DNA of 64,000 nucleotides, from contig NZ_BMWD01000019.1 in assembly GCF_014651055.1 (NCBI RefSeq), forward strand, positions 40,087 through 104,086, given 5' to 3'. Below are positions 24,545 to 32,533 of this stretch, in pieces; positions within the stretch are counted from its first letter, which is position 1, and each line of letters opens with the position of its first letter. The notes under the pieces are model-generated. The model did no database searches and was not told where the DNA came from. It saw only the letters and a program-made list of their open reading frames with translations. Made by a program: the position numbers and the translations under genes. This DNA comes from Streptomyces fructofermentans. GTDB taxonomy: Bacteria > Actinomycetota > Actinomycetes > Streptomycetales > Streptomycetaceae.

Positions 24545-24817
24545 TCAGCGCGCCCAGGAAGGGCTCAGCCGCTTCGCCGTTCCGCAGTGTGCGGTCCTCC
24601 GATGGCGCCACAGCAGCATCGCGGTGAAGGCCAGCAGCAGGGTGAACACCCCCAGCAGCACGCCCACCACAGCCGTCTGACGAAGGCCGTGGGACTGCTG
24701 GATCTGGAGGAGCAGGGTGAGCGCGCACAGCGCGACCCCCGTCGCGTACACCCTGCGTACCCGCCTCAACTGCCGCACCATGCGGGGGGCCAGGGCCATG
24801 GGCTTCATCAACACCAT
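24545..24817 (-). CDS. Small membrane protein (90 aa)
   Basis: A 90-aa protein with two hydrophobic segments (VYATGVALCALTLLLQI and TAVVGVLLGVFTLLLAFTAM) joined by a short polar loop, and basic flanks (RQLRRVRRV and WRHRR). This is the pattern of a real two-helix membrane protein rather than shadow. No family recognised. The start is uncertain among GTG, ATG and TTG codons between 24805 and 24841. Convergent with the secreted protein gene. Confidence 0.52.
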   Translation of the reverse strand: MVLMKPMALAPRMVRQLRRVRRVYATGVALCALTLLLQIQQSHGLRQTAVVGVLLGVFTLLLAFTAMLLWRHRRTAHCGTAKRLSPSWAR

Positions 24818-25084
24818 CACGCCATCCACGCCTCTCGACACCGGACTTCACCGGCGGGCGCAGCCCACCCGACGACGTCCTGACGGTTCCGACTTCCTCG
24901 GCACGACCTCACCCGGGACCCCCGGACCTCGTGAACCCCCGTCCCCACAGGGACAGTGACGGGCCCTCAGAGGCTCCAGGTCGAACCGCTTTCCCCACGC
25001 ACACCCGGCCACCGACCGGCCACGCCGCCAACACCACTGGCAGAACCGCCACTTGGGGTATGCACCGGCTGCTGCGGCAGGGCC

Positions 25085-25345
25085 TCAGCTCTCCACCGGG
25101 TGGCCGCCGTCGCCCTCGACCACGATCCGGTCGGCGCCGGCCTCCTCGGCCCGCTCGACCATCGTCACGTCGACCTCACCGTCACCGGTCGTGTCGAACT
25201 GGTACAGATCGGCCTTGCCGTCACCGGTGGTGTCGGTCATCCACACGTCGGTCTTGCCATCACCGTTCGTGTCGGCGCTGAGGACGACGTGATGCTCGTC
25301 CCCGCGGGTCTCGACCACTTCCTCGGTGCCTTCATTCGTCTCCAT
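25085..25345 (-). CDS. Acidic protein with three Asp-rich Ca-loop-like repeats
   Basis: An 86-aa acidic protein. Three tandem loops occur about 12-14 residues apart: DTNGDGKTD, DTTGDGKAD and DTTGDGEVD. The D-x-[NDT]-G-D-G-x-x-D pattern is that of calcium-binding EF-hand or dockerin-type loops, also seen in FG-GAP-like repeats. No signal peptide is visible from ATG 25345, so the protein may be cytoplasmic. The frame continues upstream to 25495 without clear coding character. Function unknown; calcium binding is inferred from the motif only. Confidence 0.62.
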   Translation of the reverse strand: METNEGTEEVVETRGDEHHVVLSADTNGDGKTDVWMTDTTGDGKADLYQFDTTGDGEVDVTMVERAEEAGADRIVVEGDGGHPVES

Positions 25346-25504
25346 GACGGCCGGTTGCCCCCGCCGAACCGACCGAAACCACGGCTCCCGAAGCCCACCG
25401 GCGGCCTGCGGGAACAACGGCCACGGGTCGCCGGCCCTCGACGCGCCACGCCCCTCCCCCAGTGCCGGGACGAGCCGGCCCGCGCGTACCGCCATGGGCG
25501 GACT

Positions 25505-26086
25505 TCAGCGTGCGGACGGCACTCGCAGGGCGCGCTCGTAACGACGACGGCAGAGGACCTGCACCGGCAGGAGAAGCGGGAACACGCGCCGCCACAACCC
25601 TCGGGGGGCGGGGGCGGTCAGGGAGCGCAGGGTCAGGGTGACGAGGCCGTCGGAGTCCCTGCGCAGGATGAACGCCTCCTCGCCGGAGACGGGGTGGCCC
25701 GGAAGGGTGCCGTAGGCGAAGCCGCGTACGTCCGCGGTCTCCACGACGGCCACGACGCGGACGGGTTCGTGGACCACAAGCGGGCCCCATGCCGCGGTGA
25801 TGGTGTAGCGCGCACCCTCGGAGACCCGCGGGGAGGCGCCCCCCACCGGGGTGACCCTGAACCCGCTGCGCCGCTTCACGCCCCAGTGCAGGAGTGCGTC
25901 CGACGCTGTGTGCCAGTGGTCGTCACCCCGCCCGACAACGACGGTTCTCGCGTGGCGGCGGTACCCCGGGATTCCGGTGGTCCATGTCTCGTCCCCGGGA
26001 CGCGTCGCGCCCGCAGGACCGTAGGTCAGCACGTCCGCGGACTCCGCATCACGTGCCCGACCGCGATCGGGTCCGTCCGGCGGCAC
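25505..26086 (-). CDS. DUF1990-family protein
   Basis: A 193-aa protein with the DUF1990 hallmarks: LTYGPAGATRPG near the start, a central TITAAWGPLVVHEPVRVVAV strand pair, FAYGTLPGHPVSGEEAFILR, and a basic end (CRRRYERALR). The family occurs in actinobacteria and plants and has no assigned function; its fold is thought to be SRPBCC-like. GTG 26086 is preceded by AGGAG. The 243 bp between it and GAPDH are non-coding. Confidence 0.85.
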   Translation of the reverse strand: MPPDGPDRGRARDAESADVLTYGPAGATRPGDETWTTGIPGYRRHARTVVVGRGDDHWHTASDALLHWGVKRRSGFRVTPVGGASPRVSEGARYTITAAWGPLVVHEPVRVVAVVETADVRGFAYGTLPGHPVSGEEAFILRRDSDGLVTLTLRSLTAPAPRGLWRRVFPLLLPVQVLCRRRYERALRVPSAR

Positions 26087-26329
26087 GGGGACTCCTGTCG
26101 TAGGGGCGGGTGGCTGGTCGGCCGTCGTGACACGGGCCGACCGGTGACGCCACCCTATTGGCCGGTCCCGGCGGACCCGGTCCCGCCCTGCCCCGGGGAC
26201 CCGACACCTCTCGCGGGCCGCACCGTGGCCGTTGGCCGGCCGACGCGCTCCCGCCGGCCGCGGGACGACCCCGGCCCGGCTTCGAGCGCCGGGCCGTGAC
26301 GGCCGTGTGTGCCGCGTGTGCAGCCGCTG

Positions 26330-27328
26330 TCAGCTGTCGGCGAGGAGCTGGAGCGTGTCGATGACACGGTTCGAGAAGCCCCACTCGTTGTCGTACCAGG
26401 CGACGACCTTCACATGCCGGCCGTCCACGCGGGTGAGGGCCGAGTCGAAGATCGACGACGCCGGGTTGCCGACGATGTCGGAGGACACCAGCGGGAAGTC
26501 CGAGTACTCGAGGACGCCCGCGAGCGGCCCGTCCGCGGCGGCACGGTAGGCCGCCAGGACGTCGTCGCGCGTCACGTCCCGGGCCACCGTCGTGTTGAGC
26601 TCGACGATCGAGCCGACGGGAACCGGTACGCGGATGGAGTCGCCCGAGAGCTTGCCTTCCAGGTTGGGGAGCACGAGGCCGATCGCCTTGGCGGCTCCCG
26701 TGGTCGTCGGCACGATGTTGACCGCGGCGGCACGGGCCCGGCGGGCGTCCCGGTGCGGACCGTCCTGCAGGTTCTGCTCCTGCGTGTAGGCGTGCACCGT
26801 CGTCATGAAGCCGTGCTCGATCCCGGCCAGCTCGTCGAGCACCGCGGCGAGCGGTGCCAGCGCGTTGGTCGTGCACGAGGCGTTCGAGACGATGGTGTGC
26901 ACGGCCGGGTCGTAGGCGTCGGTGTTGACCCCGTACGCCAGCGTGACGTCGGCGCCGTCCGACGGGGCGCTCACGAGCACCTTGCGCGCGCCCGCGTCGA
27001 GGTGCGCGCCCGCGGCCTTGGCCGAGGTGAAGCGGCCGGTCGCCTCCAGGACGATGTCGACACCCAGTTCCGCCCAGGGCAGCTGCGCGGGGTCACGCTC
27101 GGCGAGCACCTTGATGCGGCGGCCGTCGACGACGAGGGTGTCCCCGTCGGAGGTCACCGGGCGGCCGAAGCGGCCTGCCGTCGTGTCGTACGCGAGCAGC
27201 CGCGCGAGCGTGGCCGGCTCGGTGAGGTCGTTGACGGCGACCACTTCGAGGGCGCTGTCCCGTTCGACCAGGGCCCGGAGCACGTTGCGTCCGATGCGGC
27301 CGAATCCGTTGATGGCGATGCGAGTCAT
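26330..27328 (-). CDS. gap: Glyceraldehyde-3-phosphate dehydrogenase, type I
   Basis: A 332-aa glycolytic enzyme, full length. NGFGRIGRN (residues 7-15) is the NAD-binding loop. SNASCTTNALAP places the catalytic cysteine at 152, and H179 (TTVHAYTQEQ) is the partner base. It converts glyceraldehyde 3-phosphate, NAD and phosphate to 1,3-bisphosphoglycerate in the cytosol. Streptomycetes usually have a second gap gene next to pgk/tpi. This copy instead follows a GlxA-type regulator on the same strand, so it is probably the separately regulated paralogue. An inverted repeat lies in the 98 bp between them. Confidence 0.96.
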   Translation of the reverse strand: MTRIAINGFGRIGRNVLRALVERDSALEVVAVNDLTEPATLARLLAYDTTAGRFGRPVTSDGDTLVVDGRRIKVLAERDPAQLPWAELGVDIVLEATGRFTSAKAAGAHLDAGARKVLVSAPSDGADVTLAYGVNTDAYDPAVHTIVSNASCTTNALAPLAAVLDELAGIEHGFMTTVHAYTQEQNLQDGPHRDARRARAAAVNIVPTTTGAAKAIGLVLPNLEGKLSGDSIRVPVPVGSIVELNTTVARDVTRDDVLAAYRAAADGPLAGVLEYSDFPLVSSDIVGNPASSIFDSALTRVDGRHVKVVAWYDNEWGFSNRVIDTLQLLADS

Positions 27329-27383
27329 GAGTGGTGTCCCTTCGGTTCCCCTCCAGGCTCGCTCGCGACGGGCGCCCCTGCCA

Positions 27384-27399
27384 GTGGCGAGATCGCCAC
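27384..27399. promoter_or_regulatory. Inverted repeat in the gap promoter region
   Basis: GTGGCGA-GA-TCGCCAC is a 7+2+7 perfect inverted repeat between the GlxA-type gene and gap. A related half (ATCGCGCCAC) occurs 12 nt further on. It is a plausible operator for the adjacent AraC-type regulator. Confidence 0.48.
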
Positions 27400-27426
27400 G
27401 GTTCAAAAGGATCGCGCCACCTGGGG

Positions 27427-28383
27427 CTACTCGCCCTGGGCGAAGGTGCGCCGGTACTCGCTGGGCGTCGTGCCGAGGATCCGCTGGAAGTGCAGCCGCA
27501 GGTTCGCCCCGGTGCCGAGCCCGACGTCGGCCGCGATCTGCTCGACGCCGCGCTGCGAGCGTTCCAGCAGCTCCCGGGCCATGTCGATGCGGGCGCGCAT
27601 GACCCACTGCATCGGCGTGTACCCCGTCTCGTCGACGAACCGCCGGGAGAAGGTGCGCGGCGAGACCGCCGCCTGCCGGGCCAGGATGTCGAGCGTGAGC
27701 GGCTCGCCGAGCCGGCGCAGCGCCCACTCCCGGGTGGCCGCGAACTTCTCGCCGAGCGGTTCGGGCACGCTGCGCGGTACGTACTGCGCCTGGCCGCCGC
27801 TGCGGTACGGCGCGGCGACCAGGCGCCGGGCGGCGTGGTTCGAGGCGGCCACACCGAGGTCGCCGCGCAGGACGTGCAGGCACAGGTCGATGCCCGAGGC
27901 CGCGCCCGCCGAGGTGAGGACGCTGCCCTCGTCGACGAACAGGACGTTCTCGTCCACGCGGACGAGCGGGTACTTGGCCGCCAGCGCCCGCGTGTAGTGC
28001 CAGTGCGTCGTGGCGCGCTTCCCGTCGAGCAGTCCGGTCGCGGCGAGCGCGAAGGCACCCGTCGAGATGGCCGCCAGCCGGGCTCCCCGGTCGTGGGCGG
28101 CGATCAGCGCGTCGACGACGGTACGCGGCGGGTCGTCCCGGTCGGGGAACCGGTAGCCGGGGATGAAGACGAGGTCGGCCCACGCGAGCGCGTCGAGGCC
28201 GTCGGCGACGTGGTACGACAGGCCGTCGCCGCCGGTCACCAGCCCGGGTGCGGCACCGCACAGCCGCACCTCGTACGGCATGCTCGCGCGCGTGCTGAAC
28301 ACCTGGGCGGGAATGCCGACGTCGAGCGGCTTCGCACCGACCAGCACGAGAACGGCGACGCGACGCAGGGGGGAGGCTGGCAC
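27427..28383 (-). CDS. GlxA-type regulator (DJ-1/PfpI plus AraC HTH)
   Basis: A 318-aa transcription factor. Residues of about 8-170 form a DJ-1/PfpI-like domain (VAVLVLVGAKPLDVGIPAQV, ISTGAFALAATGLLDGKRAT), the ligand-sensing part. Residues of about 215-315 form the AraC helix-turn-helix pair (LTLDILARQAAVSPRTFSRR, TPMQWVMRARIDMARELLE). GTG 28383 has no ribosome site, but TAACCT ends 6 nt before it, so the mRNA may be leaderless. It is followed 98 nt later by gap, its likely target. Confidence 0.9.
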   Translation of the reverse strand: MPASPLRRVAVLVLVGAKPLDVGIPAQVFSTRASMPYEVRLCGAAPGLVTGGDGLSYHVADGLDALAWADLVFIPGYRFPDRDDPPRTVVDALIAAHDRGARLAAISTGAFALAATGLLDGKRATTHWHYTRALAAKYPLVRVDENVLFVDEGSVLTSAGAASGIDLCLHVLRGDLGVAASNHAARRLVAAPYRSGGQAQYVPRSVPEPLGEKFAATREWALRRLGEPLTLDILARQAAVSPRTFSRRFVDETGYTPMQWVMRARIDMARELLERSQRGVEQIAADVGLGTGANLRLHFQRILGTTPSEYRRTFAQGE

Positions 28384-28507
28384 GAGGACAGGTTACGCAG
28401 TCGTGCGCGCGTCGCGACCGCTCGGCGGGCTGTGCCGCGAGCGAGCCGGGCCACCGCGGATGGCAAAGCCCACGGCTCGCCCCCTCGGCCCACCCCGCAC
28501 CGGCACC

Positions 28508-28786
28508 TCAGTCCCGTGGAAGCAGCGTCCCGAGCGGGCCGAGGTCGAGATTGAGGTCCTCCGGCCGCACTCCGTGCTGCTCGCAGAGCTCGGTCATCCT
28601 CTGGTCCAGCATCATCAGGGTCGTCCCGATCTCGTCCGCCTGCTCATCACTGAGGTCCCCCAGCTCGATGCGCCGAATCGCCTGACGTTCCATCAGCTGC
28701 CGTAGGAGCTCCACCACTGTGAGGACCAGGGCGACCAGATCACGCCCCACCTTCTCGGAGTCGAGTTCGATCCGCGAACCGCTCAC
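28508..28786 (-). CDS. gvpK: Gas vesicle protein GvpK
   Basis: A 92-aa accessory gas vesicle protein. The signature is the helical VGRDLVALVLTVVELLRQLM followed by RQAIRRIELGDLSDEQADEI. GvpK is needed for vesicle assembly in other hosts and is not a main shell component. It is the last gene of a ten-gene operon read leftward. Its GTG start overlaps the GvpS stop (GTGA), so expression is coupled. Confidence 0.93.
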   Translation of the reverse strand: MSGSRIELDSEKVGRDLVALVLTVVELLRQLMERQAIRRIELGDLSDEQADEIGTTLMMLDQRMTELCEQHGVRPEDLNLDLGPLGTLLPRD

Positions 28787-29010
28787 AGTGGGCCGCCGTC
28801 CGCCCAGGGAGCCGGCACGCGCTCGTTGACGGACGACAGCAGAGCGTGCAGGGAGAGTCTGACCAGCGGGACGTCCGCGATGGCAATGACCAGGTCACCG
28901 CTGATCACCACCCCTGTGGCCAGTACACGGTCCAGCAGGTCGACCAGAGGCACGCCGACGGGCCCACTCAGCGGTCCGGACTCGTCCCATGGCACCACAT
29001 CGTGCGTCAC
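28783..29010 (-). CDS. gvpS: GvpA-family protein GvpS
   Basis: A 75-aa GvpA-like protein: PLVDLLDRVLATGVVISGDL, then VIAIADVPLVRLSLHALLSS, corresponding to the helix-strand-strand-helix of the shell protein. Position between gvpL and gvpK in the streptomycete order identifies it as GvpS. GvpA paralogues of this type may act at vesicle tips or in nucleation. GTG start; 3 nt after the gvpL stop and overlapping gvpK. Confidence 0.9.
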   Translation of the reverse strand: MTHDVVPWDESGPLSGPVGVPLVDLLDRVLATGVVISGDLVIAIADVPLVRLSLHALLSSVNERVPAPWADGGPL

Positions 29011-29013
29011 GCT

Positions 29014-29826
29014 CTACACCTCGCCGACGAAGGAATAGGGAACCCACGGCCCCGACAGCTCGATCTGGGCCCCTGTACGTTCCCGCAGCGCCCGTGTCAG
29101 CACGCCGAGCTCCTCGGCGCGGTGCTCCGCCACGAGGTAGGTCGCGTTGAGGACCTGGATTCGGCGCTCTCCGGGCGGCTGGGCATGGGGCCGCAACCTG
29201 CGTGACGCTGCGGCGAGGCCACTCACCTCGACGTCGACCACCTCCGCGATGCGCAAGGCCTCCGTCTGGCACCGCTCACGGCGCTGCTGCGCTCCCCGCT
29301 TGCGGTTCAGGTAGGCAAGCCCGGCTCCGGGCGCCGGTCGGGACCGGTCGCCCGACGCGGCAGGCACGGCAGGCTCCTGGTTGCCGTCGTCCCTCGGGCC
29401 GGGTGCCGCGTACACCTTCACGCCCCATTCGGCATGCCGCGCAATACGCCCCAGCACGGCGTGGAAGCGATCCGCCTCGTCGGCAAGGGCCTGCCGCGCC
29501 CTCTCAGCACCGCGGTAGAGGGTCGCCATCGGGAGTGGCACGGTGGGACACGCTGCCGCGACCGCGGAAACGACGTCGTGGTGGCCGCGTGCATAGCGTT
29601 CGAGTTCCACACTGTCGGCCAGGCGGGCCTCCCAGGCCTCCTCGCCGAAGTCACCCGCTCGGACCCTCTGGACGATCGCCGTGAGCGCCCCCAGGGACAG
29701 CGGAGCCACGGGCGACTCGTCCGAGACACCGGACAGCCCGACGAGCACCGACGGGTCCGGGTCCCGGCATACAGCGAACACGTAGATGGTGTCGGCGTCC
29801 GACGTCTCAGGGTCTCGCTCCGTCAT
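29014..29826 (-). CDS. gvpL: GvpL/GvpF-family protein GvpL
   Basis: A 270-aa protein of the GvpL/F family: an N-terminal ferredoxin-like part (TIYVFAVCRDPDPSVLVGLS), a middle helical part with ARGHHDVVSAVAAACPTVP, and a C-terminal part ending IELSGPWVPYSFVGE, the family's closing strand. These proteins help assemble the shell. A 40-residue Pro/Gly/Arg insert (around GPRDDGNQEPAVPAASGDR) is longer than in GvpF here. ATG 29826 has AAGGAG upstream; four tandem 10-bp repeats lie between it and gvpJ. Confidence 0.93.
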   Translation of the reverse strand: MTERDPETSDADTIYVFAVCRDPDPSVLVGLSGVSDESPVAPLSLGALTAIVQRVRAGDFGEEAWEARLADSVELERYARGHHDVVSAVAAACPTVPLPMATLYRGAERARQALADEADRFHAVLGRIARHAEWGVKVYAAPGPRDDGNQEPAVPAASGDRSRPAPGAGLAYLNRKRGAQQRRERCQTEALRIAEVVDVEVSGLAAASRRLRPHAQPPGERRIQVLNATYLVAEHRAEELGVLTRALRERTGAQIELSGPWVPYSFVGEV

Positions 29827-29848
29827 GTACCTCGGTTCTCCTTGCTCG

Positions 29849-29888
29849 GTGCCGTTCGGTGCCGTTCAGTGCCGTTCAGTGCCGTTCG
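29849..29888. repeat. Four tandem 10-bp repeats between gvpJ and gvpL
   Basis: GTGCCGTTC followed by A or G is repeated four times head to tail, each copy 10 bp, in the 109-bp gap that is the largest inside the gas vesicle operon. The repeats end about 20 bp before the gvpL ATG. Confidence 0.8.
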
Positions 29889-29935
29889 TCGCCATGCGCC
29901 GCCGGCTCACGTCCCACCGCTGGGCCGCCGACGGA

Positions 29936-30259
29936 CTACTCCTCAGCCGCGCCGGACTCGAGCTCCTCCAACCGCTTTCGCAAGAGGCGGTTCTCCTCCT
30001 GCATGACGTTGCGAGCAGCACGCGAGCTGAGTGCGGGATCGGTCTCCCACCAGTCGATTCCGGCCTTCTTCGCGGTATCCACGGATGCCACGAACAGGCG
30101 GAGGCGAATGGTGAGCAGTTCGATGTCAAGGAGCTCGATCTTGATGTCCCCGGCAATCACGATCCCCTTGTCCAGGACACGTTCGAGGATGTCGGCCAGG
30201 TTCGTGGTCTGAGGTCCTGACACGGGGTACGCCCCCTGCCGGAAGTCAACGTCAGTCAC
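29936..30259 (-). CDS. gvpJ: GvpA-family protein GvpJ
   Basis: A 107-aa GvpA paralogue. The core (LADILERVLDKGIVIAGDIK, then IELLDIELLTIRLRLFVASV) is the shell fold, and the C-terminal helix (MQEENRLLRKRLEELESG) looks like a coiled coil. GvpJ proteins are minor components thought to shape or nucleate the vesicle. GTG 30259 overlaps the end of gvpZ by 8 nt. The frame seen upstream to 30550 is the shadow of the acidic tail of gvpZ. Confidence 0.92.
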   Translation of the reverse strand: MTDVDFRQGAYPVSGPQTTNLADILERVLDKGIVIAGDIKIELLDIELLTIRLRLFVASVDTAKKAGIDWWETDPALSSRAARNVMQEENRLLRKRLEELESGAAEE

Positions 30260-31325
30260 GGCGTTGCCTCTGTCCTCTCCGCTTCCGGGGAGCTTCCTCT
30301 TCCTCCTCGTCCGGTTCTTCCTCGTCCGGCTCCTCGTCCTCCTCCGGTTCCTCTTCGTCCTCGGCCTCGTCCTCGTCCTCGTACACATCCTCGGCTTCGG
30401 CTTCGGGCTCCTCGTCCTCCGGCTCCTCGTCGGCCTCGTACTCGTCCTCGCCCTCAGTCCCGCCGTCGGGCTCGGAACCCTCGTCGTCCTCCTGCTCGGC
30501 CTCTTCCTCCTCCACGGCGTCCTCGTGGGAGACGACGACTTCCCCGTCACGAATCTCGCCGCGCCAACCCTCCGGCTCCTCGGTGGTGAGCGTGACGTAC
30601 CGCTGGAAGTTCTTGAAGTCGAGGCGCATGCGGCGCCCTTGCGCGCGCCAGAGGTTCCCGGTCTTCTCGAAGAAGCCGGACGGGTAGTACTCCACGACCA
30701 GCACGATCCGCGTCAGGGTCGGCGTCAGTTCATGAAAACTGACCGCTCCGCGGGTGGTCCCCTTGGCGCCTTCGGAAGTCCAGACGATCCGGTCGTCAGG
30801 GATCTGCTCCTCGACCGTGGCTTTGAAGCTGCGTGTCGAGGGTCCGACCTTGACCTTCCAGTCGCTCTCCAGCTCATCGCTCTTCGAGACGTCGCGAACT
30901 CCCTTGGCGAAACTGCTGAACTGGTCGTACTGCGTCCAGTAGTCGTAGGCGTCCCGCAGAGGCACTCCCACATCGAGCACCTCGATGATGTTCATGACCT
31001 TGCCGCCGCTGGCCTTGCGTTTGCCCTTCCCCCCGCCGAAGGCCTCCTTGGCCTTTCCCACGACACTGTCCTTGACGCCCTTGGCCTTCTCCGACACGAA
31101 CGCCTTCAGGGGCGAGTCACCCTTCAGGATCCGGGAGCCGATCGCGGGCAGCCCGCCGCCGTTCTCCGCCGAGTCCGTGAGCTGACCGGTGATGTCCGTC
31201 AGCTTGCCGCCGGCCTTCTCCGCAAGGTTCTCCACCTGCGCCGACAGAAACTTGGACAGTTCTCCCCGCAGTTGGTCGACCCCCGAAGTCTCCTCGGCGG
31301 GCTCGTCGCGTTCCGTCTTGGTCAT
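30252..31325 (-). CDS. gvpZ: SRPBCC-domain gas vesicle protein GvpZ
   Basis: A 357-aa protein. Residues 1-110 are helical and basic. Residues of about 110-245 form an SRPBCC/START-like cavity domain (VLDVGVPLRDAYDYWTQYDQ, WKVKVGPSTRSFKATVEEQI, RIVLVVEYYPSGFFEKTGN). Residues of about 268-345 are almost only Glu and Asp, and the last dozen are basic (RKRRGQRQRR). Position identifies it as streptomycete-specific GvpZ. The ligand, if any, is unknown. It starts 6 nt after the gvpY stop. Confidence 0.85.
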   Translation of the reverse strand: MTKTERDEPAEETSGVDQLRGELSKFLSAQVENLAEKAGGKLTDITGQLTDSAENGGGLPAIGSRILKGDSPLKAFVSEKAKGVKDSVVGKAKEAFGGGKGKRKASGGKVMNIIEVLDVGVPLRDAYDYWTQYDQFSSFAKGVRDVSKSDELESDWKVKVGPSTRSFKATVEEQIPDDRIVWTSEGAKGTTRGAVSFHELTPTLTRIVLVVEYYPSGFFEKTGNLWRAQGRRMRLDFKNFQRYVTLTTEEPEGWRGEIRDGEVVVSHEDAVEEEEAEQEDDEGSEPDGGTEGEDEYEADEEPEDEEPEAEAEDVYEDEDEAEDEEEPEEDEEPDEEEPDEEEEEAPRKRRGQRQRRD

Positions 31326-31331
31326 GGCTGC

Positions 31332-32270
31332 CTACCTCCGGCGATCGGCGCGCTTGGCTGTCGCCCGCTTCGACGAAGTCGCCTTCTTGGCTGCGGTCTT
31401 CTTGGCGGGACCACTCTTCTTCGCTGCGGTCTTCTTGGCGGGAGCCGTTTTCTTCGCCGCGGTCTTCTTGGCCGCCGTCTTCTTGGCGGGAGCCGACTTC
31501 TTCGCCGCCGTCTTCTTCGCTGCGGTCTTCTTGGCAGGAGCCGTCTTCTTGGCAGCGGTCTTCTTGGCCGCCGTCTTCTTGGCGGGAGCCGACTTCTTCG
31601 CCGCCGTCTTCTTCGCAGGCGCCCTCTTGCGCGCCGCGGGCTTCCTGCCTGTCCGGGGCTTCTCGCCCGCCGACTGCGAGGACGCCCCGCGTGACCGCCC
31701 CCGCTGTGGCTTGGGCTCCGGCTCCTCTTCCTCCTCCGGCTCCTCTTCCTCTTCCTCCTCCTCGTCGTACGCGTCCTCGTCCTCGTCCTCGAACTCGTCC
31801 TCCGGCTGCTCCGCTGCCCCTTCCTCCTCCTCGTCGGCTTCCTCTTCGTCTTCGTCCTCGTCCTCGTCGTACTCGGCCCCCGGCTCCTCTTCCTCCTCGT
31901 ACTCCTCGTCGTCCTCCGGGCCGTACTCCTCCTCGTCCTGCTCCTCCTCGTCCGCCGGCTGCCCGATCCGGGCGGTGCGGTCGCTGAGGGCACCGGCGAG
32001 CGTGCTCATACCCCGGTCCGCGGCAGCGGTCACAGCCTGCCGACCTGCCTCGAGGACCTCTCCGCGCAACTGCTCCTGCAATTCCGCGACCTGCGGCAAC
32101 TCACTCAGCCTGCGCATGCCTTCGGCGGCCAGCTGGCTCGGTTCGAGCCCGAACCGTCTGCCCGCCAGATAGGTCGCGATGGAGAGAGCGAGCCGCCCCT
32201 TCTTGGTCCGGCCGAGTACGTAGCCGCCGACTACGGCAACCGCCAGGGCCACCTTGTCCTTGTCTTCCAT
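31332..32270 (-). CDS. gvpY: Charge-segregated gas vesicle protein GvpY
   Basis: A 312-aa protein of three parts. Residues 1-100 have a hydrophobic helix (VALAVAVVGGYVLG) and an amphipathic region. Residues of about 107-186 are a dense Glu/Asp run. Residues of about 190-312 are a Lys/Ala tail with six PAKKTAAKK repeats, like histone H1 tails. It is placed as streptomycete-specific GvpY by gene order. The tail could bind the acidic regions of neighbours or nucleic acid; that is inference. ATG 32270, 7 nt after the gvpG stop. Confidence 0.85.
   Translation of the reverse strand: MEDKDKVALAVAVVGGYVLGRTKKGRLALSIATYLAGRRFGLEPSQLAAEGMRRLSELPQVAELQEQLRGEVLEAGRQAVTAAADRGMSTLAGALSDRTARIGQPADEEEQDEEEYGPEDDEEYEEEEEPGAEYDEDEDEDEEEADEEEEGAAEQPEDEFEDEDEDAYDEEEEEEEEPEEEEEPEPKPQRGRSRGASSQSAGEKPRTGRKPAARKRAPAKKTAAKKSAPAKKTAAKKTAAKKTAPAKKTAAKKTAAKKSAPAKKTAAKKTAAKKTAPAKKTAAKKSGPAKKTAAKKATSSKRATAKRADRRR
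31380..31640. repeat. DNA repeats encoding the KKTAAKK tail of gvpY
   Basis: Near-identical units based on TTCTTGGC[GA]GGAGCC and GC[GC]GTCTTCTT recur through this stretch and encode the Lys/Ala tail. Such repeats can expand or contract by slippage, so tail length may vary between strains. Confidence 0.75.
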
Positions 32271-32277
32271 GGGTCCG

Positions 32278-32532
32278 TCACCTTCGATCGTTCGGTGAGG
32301 AACACGCCCGCGCGGCATGCAGCCGGTCGAGCAGCCGTTCCTCTTCTCGTTCGAACTCCTCCAGGCTGATGTCCCCGTCCTCGAGTTCCTGGTTCAGCTG
32401 CGCCAATTGGGCACGGAGCACACCCGGGTCGTGCAACTCACGCTCGGCCGCGTCGTTGAGCTTCTCCGCCACCCAGACCACGCCGCGCACCGGCGCGATG
32501 GGAAGGGTGAGCAGTCCCGTGATCAGGCCCAT
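32278..32532 (-). CDS. gvpG: Gas vesicle protein GvpG
   Basis: An 84-aa protein with the GvpG opening GLITGLLTLPIAPVRGVVWV and the following EKLNDAAERELHDP helix; the rest is a charged coiled coil (LNQELEDGDISLEEFEREEE). It is an assembly factor that in other systems works with GvpF and GvpL. ATG 32532 is one base past the gvpF stop; a longer frame to 32655 is shadow. Confidence 0.93.
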   Translation of the reverse strand: MGLITGLLTLPIAPVRGVVWVAEKLNDAAERELHDPGVLRAQLAQLNQELEDGDISLEEFEREEERLLDRLHAARACSSPNDRR

Positions 32533-32533
32533 C

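Noticed and set aside
31332..32270. GvpY as an independent nucleoid or histone-like protein
   Set aside because: The Lys/Ala tail resembles histone H1, but the gene sits in the fixed gas vesicle order and the tail is preceded by a long acidic run.
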